From QHXW01 sp963847515 (GTDB lineage: Bacteria > Acidobacteriota > Terriglobia > Bryobacterales > Bryobacteraceae): a stretch of 64,000 bases of DNA. Shown here one piece after another: positions 55,939 to 64,000 of the stretch; position 1 is the first letter of the stretch; every line of letters starts with the position of its first letter. The DNA is taken from the NCBI GenBank assembly GCA_963847515.1, contig CAWKAA010000004.1, positions 371,455-435,454 of the forward strand, written 5' to 3'. A program made the position numbers and the translations under genes. The notes under the pieces are model-generated. The model did no database searches. It was not told where the DNA came from and saw only the letters and a program-made list of their open reading frames with translations.

Positions 55939-56531
55939 CCGCATCGCCCGGCGACGGCTTATTGCGCCTGTTGAAGGTATTTGACCGCTTAGAAATTCCG
56001 TACATGATCGGTGGTTCCAGCGCTAGTTCCGTCCATGGGCTCGATGCGGACAACTGGAGACGTCGATATCGTAGCCAATGTCGGCGAAAATGTTCAGGCA
56101 CTGGTTGTCGAGCTTCAGGGGGAATTCTACATCGACGAGCAGCAGGTTCGTGCTGCCCTTGGGAATCGTCGCGTTCGTTTAACGTGATCCATTACCGCAG
56201 CAGCTATAAGTTCGACATCTTCCCGTTGACTGGAGATCGATACCAACAGGTGCAGTTCGGACGCCGCCGGTACGAAACATCTTCCGTATTCACGGGTGAG
56301 CCGCTCGAACTTGCGGTCTCCTCACCGGAGGATGTGATCTTGTCGAAGCTGAGGTGGTTCCGGCAGGGCGGGGAGGTATCTGAGCAGCAATGGAATGACG
56401 TATTGGGCGTGATTGCGGCTCAACGGGAACGGCTGGACTTGCCTTATCTTGGCGAGTGGGCGCAGTACTTAGGAGTGGCGGAGCTTATTGGAGCAAGCGC
56501 TGGCCGAGGGGAATCGCGACGCCGCCACTAG
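55935..56531 (+). CDS. nucleotidyltransferase-fold protein (AbiEii/MNT-like), frameshifted
   Basis: About 198 residues. I-P-Y-M-I-G-G-S-S-A-S-S-V-H-G is the G-G-S motif of the pol-beta-like fold; after removing an extra base near 56040, T-G-D-V-D-I-V supplies the two catalytic Asp. Further shifts lie near 56170. The later Y-K-F-D-I-F (third Asp), L-E-L-A-V-S-S-P-E-D-V-I-L-S-K-L-R-W-F and Y-L-G-E-W-A match toxin-type nucleotidyltransferases. The end overlaps the convergent iscX stop at 56528-56531. Confidence 0.7.
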   Translation: MTASPGDGLLRLLKVFDRLEIPYMIGGSSASSVHGLDADNWRRRYRSQCRRKCSGTGCRASGGILHRRAAGSCCPWESSRSFNVIHYRSSYKFDIFPLTGDRYQQVQFGRRRYETSSVFTGEPLELAVSSPEDVILSKLRWFRQGGEVSEQQWNDVLGVIAAQRERLDLPYLGEWAQYLGVAELIGASAGRGESRRRH

Positions 56532-56743
56532 CCCTGCGCCTTCTTTCCACTCCTCGTACCACGCCATCTGGATGGCTTCGAGCTTGCCTTCGTTGGATTT
56601 TTTCGGGTCGTCGCCGAAGTCTTCGAGCTCCGTGATCCACTTGTGCAGGTCCGTGAACCGCACTTTAAGCGGATCCACATTCGGATGGGCTTCGTAGAGC
56701 GCAAGAGCGATATCTTCAGTGTGGTCCCAGGTGAGTCCCGGCA

Positions 56744-56744
<1 letters not shown>
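56528..56744 (-). CDS. iscX: IscX (Fe-S assembly small acidic protein)
   Basis: 71 residues when one extra base just before TAG 56530 is removed (W-Y-E-E-W-K-E-G-A-G end). L-T-W-D-H-T-E-D-I-A-L-A-L-Y-E, V-R-F-T-D-L-H-K-W-I and L-E-D-F match IscX/YfhJ, an iron- and IscS-binding modulator. The ATG overlaps the hscA stop (TGATG). It closes the isc operon; a ferredoxin gene, expected between hscA and iscX in the proteobacterial order, is missing. Confidence 0.88.
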
Positions 56745-58598
<1,854 letters not shown>

Positions 58599-58612
58599 GC
58601 CGCCAGCTCCTG

Positions 58613-59151
58613 TCAATTCGTGGTCCACCTCATTGACTAGATTTCGAACATAGCGCCGGCGATTCAGGAGTCCGCGGATCTCGGCCAGGAGGTTGCGGTC
58701 GCGCGTTTGATCGTAGCCGGCAAATCGGCTTTCAACTCAGCGTCAATCTTCTCGCGCATTGTCAACGAACTTCGTTCCGTGCTTCTTCGAGCGCCGGCCG
58801 TGCCGAATCATCCCCGCCGCGTAGTTCTTCGAGCGCCATGTTCAGCTCGAAGACTTCTTCCAGCAATTCCGGCGGAACATTCTTCGATCCCTGCTCGCCG
58901 ATATCAAACCCGTTCTCTTTGAGCAGATACTCGGCCCGCGCCAGCGGATCGCGCAGCGTGCGATATGCGTCGTTCAAGATGGCGGTCGCGTCCAACGCGT
59001 ACTGCTGCTCCTCGCGGCTCTTGAGCGTGTACCGATCCGGATGATACTGACGGCTCAGCGCATAGAAGCGCTTCTCCAGATCCTTCAGATCCAGATCCAG
59101 CTTGTGTTCCAGGCCGAAGAAATCGTAATAGTTAGACGAAACCGGATTCAT
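58613..59151 (-). CDS. hscB: Fe-S assembly J-domain co-chaperone HscB, frameshifted C-terminus
   Basis: About 178 residues. The J domain starts Y-Y-D-F-F-G-L-E and contains H-P-D-R (HPD) in Q-Y-H-P-D-R-Y; the C-terminal HSCB oligomerisation region follows with L-L-E-E-V-F-E-L-N-M-A-L-E-E-L. Shifts lie near 58759, 58745 and 58702, and one more just before the TGA at 58613. The restored stop leaves a proper ribosome-binding site for hscA, which supports the reconstruction. Confidence 0.85.
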
Positions 59152-59186
59152 CGGAGATTTTCTCGACGCCTCTGCGGTGAACGTTT

Positions 59187-59573
59187 CTAGGCGGAGAACG
59201 ACGTGCCGCAGCCGCAGCTCTTCTGCGCGTTGGGATTTTCAAACACAAAGCCCGACTGCATCAGCGACTCCTTGTAATCGAGCGTCATGCCGTGCAGGTA
59301 GAGCAGGCTCTTGGGATCGACCACAACCTTCACGCCGTCGAATTCGAAGACCTTGTCGGTCGGGCGCGGCTTGGTATCGAACTTGAACTGGTAGCTCAAA
59401 CCCGAGCAGCCGCCGCCCAGAACGCCCAGACGCAGAACGCCCTCGACGCCCTGCTTCTCGAACGCCTGCCGGATTTTCTCGATGGCCTTCGGCGTGACCT
59501 GGATCTCCGGCTCCTGCTTCGGGAGTTCCGGGCCGGGCGGCTCAACTGCACGATTTGGTCTGGCTCCAGTCAT
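59187..59573 (-). CDS. iscA: IscA/HesB-family Fe-S assembly protein
   Basis: 128 residues from ATG 59573, overlapping the iscU stop by one base (TGATG). An N-terminal extension of about 25 residues precedes I-Q-V-T-P-K-A-I-E-K-I. G-V-L-G-G-G-C-S-G-L-S-Y-Q-F and the C-terminal C-G-C-G hold the three ligand Cys. It is an A-type carrier for Fe-S clusters. The longer apparent IscU-IscA fusion is produced by one extra base and is not real in my view. Confidence 0.9.
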   Translation of the reverse strand: MTGARPNRAVEPPGPELPKQEPEIQVTPKAIEKIRQAFEKQGVEGVLRLGVLGGGCSGLSYQFKFDTKPRPTDKVFEFDGVKVVVDPKSLLYLHGMTLDYKESLMQSGFVFENPNAQKSCGCGTSFSA

Positions 59574-59984
59574 CAGGCTCGGGCTTCGACCGGCTTTCGC
59601 TCTTCCTGCTTCTTCTTGTAATCGCGTGATGGCCGCCTTGATCGCGTCTTCGGCCAGCACCGAGCAGTGAATCTTGACCGGGGGCAGGCTCAGCTCGTTG
59701 ACGATGTCGGTGTTCTTGATTGCCAGAGCTTCGTCGACCGTCTTGCCCTTCAGCCACTCGGTGGCCAGCGAAGAACTGGCGATGGCGCTGCCGCAGCCGA
59801 AGGTCTTGAACTTGGCGTCTGCGATGACGCCGGTTGCCTCGTCCACCTTCACCTGCAGCTTCATGACGTCGCCGCACTCCGGCGCGCCGACCATGCCTGT
59901 GCCCACGTTGGGATCGCTCTTGTCGAGCGAGCCGACGTTCCGCGGATGATTGTAATGATCGAGAACTTTATCTGAATATGCCAT
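59573..59984 (-). CDS. iscU: Fe-S scaffold IscU, one frameshift
   Basis: 136 residues with one extra base near 59623 removed. M-A-Y-S-D-K-V-L-D-H-Y-N-H-P-R-N-V-G-S, G-A-P-E-C-G-D-V-M, T-F-G-C-G-S-A-I-A-S-S-S and V-K-I-H-C-S-V-L-A-E-D give the three Cys, the Asp and the His ligands. L-P-P-V-K-I-H matches the HscA-binding L-P-P-V-K. Clusters are built on this protein by IscS. Confidence 0.93.
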
Positions 59985-60019
59985 TGCTTCTCCCTCTCTA
60001 TTTTATCGCTCGGGGCGCG

Positions 60020-61235
60020 TTACTCCGCGGCCCATTGAACCTTGCTCAAATCCACGCCTTCTTTGGCCATCTCGTAAAGCGGCGAAAGCTCGCGAAGTTT
60101 CCGGACCACTTCGATCACCCGTCCGGCCACGTAATCCACTTCTTCTTCCGTATTGAAGCGGCCGAGGCCAAAACGGATCGAGGTATGCGCCAGATCGTCG
60201 CCCACGCCCAGCGCCTTAAGCACATAGCTCGGCTCGAGCGTCGCCGAAGTGCAGGCCGAGCCGCTCGAAACCGCGACGTCGTTGATGCCCATCAGCAGCG
60301 ATTCGCCTTCTACGTAAGCGAAGCTCATGTTCAGGTTGTGGGGCAGCCGGTGTTCCATCGAGCCATTGATGAACACTTCATCCAGCTCGGTTTCAAACTT
60401 GTTCCGCAGCTTGTCGCGCAGATGGCTCGAGCCGCTTGGATTCTTCCGGCATCTCGCGCTGGCAGATGGCGCAGGCTTCGCCCATCCCCACGATGCCCGG
60501 AACATTCAGCGTCCCGGATCGCATGCCGCGCTCGTGGCCGCCGCCATCCATCTGCGCGGTGATCTGCACGCGCGGGCTCTTGCGCCGCACATATAGCGCG
60601 CCCACACCCTTCGGGCCATAGATCTTGTGCGCGCTCATCGACATCAGGTCGATGTTGTCCTTGATCACGTTCACAGGAACCTTGCCCACCGCCTGCACGC
60701 CATCGGTGTGGAACAGAACACCCTTCTCGTGCGCGATCTTGCCGATCTCCGGCACCGGCTGGATGACGCCGATTTCGTTGTTGGCGTACATGAGCGTGAT
60801 CAGGATGGTCTTGTCGGTGATGGACTCGCGCAGCATGTCGAGATCGACCAGGCCATCCGCCTTTACCGGCAGATAGGTCACGCGGTAGCCGTGCTTTTCC
60901 AGCTTCTTGCAGGTATCGAGCACCGCCTTATGTTCGGTGGCGGCCGTGATGATGTGGTTGCCCTTTTCGGCATACATCTCGGCCACGCCTTTGATGGCGA
61001 GATTATCGGATTCGGTTGCGCCACTGGTGAAAATGATTTCCTTGGACGTCGAGCCGATCAGGTCTGCGATCTGCTTGCGGGCATTGTCGACGGCCTTTTC
61101 CGCCTCCCAGCCGAAGCTGTGGTTGCGGCTGGCCGCGTTGCCGAATTTCGTCGTGAAATAGGGCAGCATGGCGTCGACCACCCGCGGGTCGGTCGGCGTC
61201 GTCGCGTGATTATCAAAATAAATTGGCGTCTTCAT
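60020..61235 (-). CDS. iscS: cysteine desulfurase IscS, one frameshift
   Basis: About 404 residues with one extra base near 60433. M-K-T-P-I-Y-F-D-N-H-A-T-T-P, A-T-E-H-K-A-V-L, S-M-S-A-H-K-I-Y-G-P-K-G (PLP Lys) and S-S-G-S-A-C-T-S (catalytic Cys loop) are visible. PLP enzyme that takes sulfur from cysteine for Fe-S clusters and tRNA thiolation. Nine bases after the Rrf2 regulator. Confidence 0.95.
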
Positions 61236-61244
61236 TAACTTCCC

Positions 61245-61727
61245 TCACAGAACATGTAATGGCTCGAGCGGGGTTGCATCAAATGGCGTTTTGGTCCCGG
61301 TGTCGGGGAGGCACAGGCTGCCGTCGCCCGCCATTTCGGAAATGGTGATCCGGTCGAGCAAATGGATAATGGCTTCATGCACCTTGCGCAGCGGCTCCCG
61401 CACCGTGCATTTTTCTGATTGATCGCAGCGGCCGTGTGCCGTGAAGCACGTGGTAAGAATAATCGGCCCATCGATCGCGTGGATCACTTCGAGCGCACTG
61501 ATTTTTTCCGGCCGCCTAGCCAGCTTGTAGCCGCCGCTCGATCCCGGCACCGAAAACAGCAGCCCCGTCTTGGTCAGCTTCTGCAAAATCTTCGCCAACA
61601 AAGGCAAAGGGATCCCGTAAGCGTCGGCAATCCCCTTGGCGCTAGCGGCCCGGCCGTTACCTGGCATCGCAGCCAGATGCTTCACGGCGATCAAACCGTA
61701 ATCGGCCTTCTTTGTCAGTTTTAACAT
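61245..61727 (-). CDS. Rrf2-family Fe-S regulator (IscR-like)
   Basis: 160 residues. The winged HTH M-L-K-L-T-K-K-A-D-Y-G-L-I-A-V-K-H-L-A and G-S-S-G-G-Y-K-L-A-R match Rrf2 proteins. A cluster-binding triad C-F-T-A-H-G-R-C-D-Q-S-E-K-C (C-x6-C-x5-C) is close to the C-x5-C-x5-C of IscR. It leads the isc operon, so it probably senses cluster supply and represses the operon at the palindrome upstream. Confidence 0.88.
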   Translation of the reverse strand: MLKLTKKADYGLIAVKHLAAMPGNGRAASAKGIADAYGIPLPLLAKILQKLTKTGLLFSVPGSSGGYKLARRPEKISALEVIHAIDGPIILTTCFTAHGRCDQSEKCTVREPLRKVHEAIIHLLDRITISEMAGDGSLCLPDTGTKTPFDATPLEPLHVL

Positions 61728-61756
61728 TGGATGTACGACTGATTCAGTCCAAGATC

Positions 61757-61816
61757 AGTATACCAGCAAATCCCTATATGGTTCAACCAGTTAAAATACG
61801 ACCATAAGTGTCGTAT
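61757..61816 (-). promoter_or_regulatory. isc operon promoter with upstream palindrome
   Basis: On the minus strand TTGAAC (61786-61781), an 18-base spacer and TATACT (61762-61757) form a good sigma-70 promoter about 30 bases ahead of the regulator ATG. Just upstream is the perfect inverted repeat ATACGAC-N7-GTCGTAT (61796-61816), a candidate site for the Rrf2 regulator. Because it lies upstream of -35 it may act in activation as well as repression. Confidence 0.6.
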
Positions 61817-61945
61817 ATACAATATTTCCGCAGTATTCTGTCCTGATTGAGGGTTGAACGGGACACTCCGGACTTCGAACGGCGAGAACCGCTTCGCGTG
61901 GCAGCGGGCGCAGGCATCCTATTTTGAGCGTATGATTTGAATCGC

Positions 61946-62671
61946 ATGGCTTCGAGCATCCGGGCTGGAGTTCACGACGCTTACTCAGCTGCTGCGGAGA
62001 GGCCGTCTGATTCCCACCCTTTTCCCGTCGGGCGCGATTTTGCTGAAAGCGTCGGGTATTCCGCCGCGTTGATAGGCAGCTTGCCCGGTGATTGCGTAGA
62101 TAGGTTCGCAGGTGTCTCGAACATTTCGCTTGTGGCGGAGTTGCCTGCGGGCGTCACGGTACTCGACCTGGGATGCGGCGCGGGACTGGATTCCCTGGTT
62201 GCGAGCCGGCGCATTGGCCCACAGGGCAGAGTCGCCGGCGTAGATTTCAGCCATGCAATGCTCCAACAAGCGCGCCGGGGGGCTCGCTCGGCTGGCGCGG
62301 AAAACGTCATTTTCTGCCGCGCGGATGCAGAGCGGCTGCCCCTTCCTGGCTCTTCCATCGACGTTGCCCTCATCAACGGCATTTTCAACCTGAATCAGGC
62401 CAGAGAATGCATCTTTCGCGAGCTTGCGCGAGCGGTGCGCCATGGCGGGACGGTGTATTCTGCGGAACTGATTCTCTTGGCTGCGCTGCCCCCGGAGCAG
62501 CAGGATGCGGCCAACTGGTTTGCCTGAATTGCCGGCGCCAAGGAGGGAGATGCCCTCCTGAATGAGTTCCGGAGCGCGGGTTTCCGCAAAGCCGAAATTC
62601 TCCGGACTCTGCGAAACGCGAGAACCGTGAACCCGCTCGTGCTGGTAGCTGAGGTGAGGGCACTGAGGTAG
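61946..62671 (+). CDS. ArsM-like SAM methyltransferase with in-frame TGA (predicted selenoprotein)
   Basis: 241 codons from ATG 61946 (TTG 61937 possible) to TAG 62669, with TGA at 62525-62527. V-L-D-L-G-C-G-A-G-L-D-S is motif I; V-I-F-C-R-A-D-A-E-R-L-P-L and I-N-G-I-F-N-L are later SAM motifs. The TGA sits in N-W-F-A-(TGA)-I-A-G-A, where arsenite methyltransferases have a conserved Cys in C-I-A/S-G-A. The same frame continues as a good family C-terminus (L-L-N-E-F-R-S-A-G-F-R-K-A-E-I) for 47 codons. Directly after TGA is a SECIS-like hairpin. I read TGA as selenocysteine; a simple Cys-to-stop change is the alternative. Role: methylation of As(III) or another soft element or small molecule. 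Confidence 0.8.
62525..62559 (+). promoter_or_regulatory. putative bacterial SECIS element
   Basis: TGA (62525-62527) is followed after 13 bases by AGGAGGG (62541-62547), loop AGATG (62548-62552) and CCCTCCT (62553-62559): a perfect seven-pair stem with a five-base loop that has G in its first two positions. Distance, stem and loop match the usual SelB-binding hairpin described for bacterial selenoprotein mRNAs. It lies fully inside coding sequence. Confidence 0.7.
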
Positions 62672-62766
62672 GGCCGCTATCGGTTTAGCTGGAGTCCGCA
62701 GAGATTCGTGAGCATAGCCGCTGCCGCGGTGTTAGCGTTTGTGGCTGTGACACGCTCCGCAGCGGT

Positions 62767-63716
62767 TTACGCTTTTGATGCGTCCGCTGCCGCCAGCGCT
62801 CCGACCTTGTCCACTTCGAGCACGATGTCGCCCTCCGGATCGATGTTGAACGCCGGAGTGAAGCGTGCCCCCCAGACAATCTCGTCGTAGCGGTACGAAT
62901 AACGCGAATGGACGGTCTGGCTGAAGGTATCGTCGAATCCTTTGATGAGGACGAGCACCTCGGCCTGGAGTTGCGCCAGATCGTCGTGAGTCTTGCCGTA
63001 AAGAGGACTGTGCGAGTCGATGGGGTGCACGATGGTCCATGTCAGGGGGAGGAAGTAAACCGTGCGGCCTCGAGTTTGAGCGTGCTGAATTCCCTGCGGA
63101 GGTTCCCCGGTGGGCCGACTACGGTCATTAGAGTGACGATGGCATCCAATTCCATCAGTATATTTTCGCGCTGGTTGACCACGCGGAATTGAAGGCTGGT
63201 AATGTCCTGATAAGGCGTGATCAACAAATTCGAACTATACCCGATTTTGGCGGAGGGCCTGGACACACGGCCGTAAAGGAGCCCGGTGGCAAGGGCGAAA
63301 CCCATGAGGCCCACCATGGCCTCGATGGCCGCGACCACATTTGCGGCTGTGCCCTTGGGAGAGATACTGCCGTATCCCACCGTAGTGAGTGTGTGCGCGC
63401 TGAAGAAGAATGAGTTGAGAAAATGAGCCCATTCCGTGGGCGAGTCGGCGCCCTGCAATTGATCGGGCCCGAGCGAGTAATATACCAGCGCAAACAACGA
63501 GTTCATCACGATATATCCCGCAAACATAAGAAAAAAGAAATTCCACCAGTTGGTATTGATCAGGAAGAGGTAGGGGTGCACGTCGCGCCACGTGGTACCT
63601 GTGCGATGCACGTTAAAACTACCATCTTTGTTGATCGCCCGCCGCAGGGTCCCGCTGAATTTCTGGGTCAGGCCCGGATCGAAGTTCGGCTGTTCCATAA
63701 CACTAGATTGTTTCAT
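62767..63716 (-). CDS. inward-rectifier (Kir-type) potassium channel, one frameshift
   Basis: About 316 residues from ATG 63716. An N-terminal slide helix precedes two membrane helices around the selectivity filter T-T-V-G-Y-G-S-I. The C-terminal cytoplasmic IgG-like domain starts S-N-L-L-I-T-P-Y and, across a missing base near 63055, goes on to W-T-I-V-H-P-I-D-S-H-S-P-L-Y-G, the conserved Kir block. Prokaryotic Kir (KirBac-like) channels carry K+ and respond to lipids. Divergent from the next gene. Confidence 0.9.
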
Positions 63717-63732
63717 TTGATAATAAGAGAAG

Positions 63733-64000
63733 ATGCCGTCTGAGGGCGAATCGCTGCGAATCATCCGAAGGTTGCTGCCATACCTCACGGCGGGAGTAGC
63801 GGTGGCGGCGCTTTACACGATTTATGTGTTTGGGTCCCGCTGGTTGGAAAACCGGCGCTTCGAGACCGCGGCGGCTGAGGCCGAAAGGCTCAAGGCTCAG
63901 CGGGAGATTACGCAGATCTATGGGGATGGACGGCTTAAGATTCTACAGTTTTACGTCACGCCCGGTGTGATTAGCCGCGGCCAAAAGGCCCTGGTGTGCT
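63733..64000 (+). CDS. membrane-anchored protein, 3' end cut by window
   Basis: The first 89 codons of an ORF still open at the window end. One membrane helix (Y-L-T-A-G-V-A-V-A-A-L-Y-T-I-Y-V-F-G) is followed by a basic and then a helical Ala/Glu-rich linker and I-T-Q-I-Y-G-D-G-R-L-K-I-L-Q-F-Y-V-T-P-G-V-I. It is divergent from the K+ channel with 16 bases between the starts. No family can be assigned with confidence. Confidence 0.6.
   Translation, partial: MPSEGESLRIIRRLLPYLTAGVAVAALYTIYVFGSRWLENRRFETAAAEAERLKAQREITQIYGDGRLKILQFYVTPGVISRGQKALVC

Noticed and set aside
59187..59984. A single IscU-IscA fusion protein
   Set aside because: The fusion reading needs an odd linker. Removing one base near 59623 gives a normal IscU end and a TGATG stop/start overlap with IscA, so two genes are more likely.
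62525..62527. TGA as an ordinary premature stop (pseudogene)
   Set aside because: The frame downstream stays open with family sequence, the replaced residue is a conserved Cys, and a SECIS-like hairpin follows at the right distance. It stays the main alternative.

Overview
The window looks like part of a soil Acidobacteriota chromosome of the Solibacter/Bryobacter type. This rests on content, not a database match: a PadR-controlled ADOP-type permease, a Ser/Thr kinase with a TolB-like propeller, YncE-propeller phosphoesterase, FecR/DUF5818-like and P460-like secreted proteins, and a GC-rich dispersed repeat (core ACCGCTCCCT...CGGTCRCGGCTC). No rRNA, tRNA, CRISPR array or transposase gene was seen.

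Layout. 1-9.9 kb: gluconate-dehydrogenase-subunit-3-like fragment, LacI regulator and secreted propeller/phosphoesterase (overlapping genes), trpS, an rRNA m5U methyltransferase, a receptor-like Ser/Thr kinase and small genes. 9.9-16.9 kb: ADOP permease with PadR, FAD-linked oxidase and small envelope or VOC proteins. 17-20.6 kb: polyamine block (ornithine/lysine decarboxylase, deoxyhypusine-synthase-like enzyme, agmatine deiminase). 20.6-22.9 kb: ankyrin protein, metallo-beta-lactamase, and toxin-antitoxin debris beside a truncated DUF420 gene. 22.9-31.9 kb (minus strand): a respiratory operon running Rieske protein, split cytochrome b, a giant octahaem cytochrome c, a cupredoxin-like lipoprotein, heme A synthase, heme O synthase and SCO1. 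32.3-41.9 kb (plus strand, divergent): a complex I operon, nuoCDIJKLMNH, without A, B, E, F or G. 41.8-49.3 kb: FecR-like protein, anion symporter, HAD phosphatase and an ABC exporter operon. 49.3-52.9 kb: a compact island of small helix-turn-helix genes, a Ymh/TIGR02391-like gene and a putative nuclease. 53-55.6 kb: P460-like cytochrome, methyltransferase, zapA, a ZapB-like coiled coil, rplT, rpmI. 55.7-61.8 kb: nucleotidyltransferase pair and an isc operon (regulator, iscS, iscU, iscA, hscB, hscA, iscX). 61.9-64 kb: a methyltransferase whose in-frame TGA is followed by a SECIS-like hairpin, an inward-rectifier K+ channel and a partial gene.

How the genes work together. The bc-type complex, its octahaem cytochrome, the haem A/O enzymes and SCO1 form an aerobic electron-transfer unit next to a divergent complex I operon; the isc operon would supply the Fe-S clusters both need. 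The ABC genes form a lipoprotein- or macrolide-type exporter.

Main caution. Many conserved genes are interrupted by one-base frameshifts, very densely at 26.15-41.3 kb and 56.05-60.45 kb. Restoring frame gives normal proteins with intact motifs and stop/start overlaps, so these genes are annotated at full length. The shifts are most likely uncorrected assembly indels, though their sharp boundaries and codon phase deserve a check. Best candidates for new biology are the predicted selenoprotein methyltransferase (61.9 kb) and the small-HTH/nuclease island (50-53 kb).
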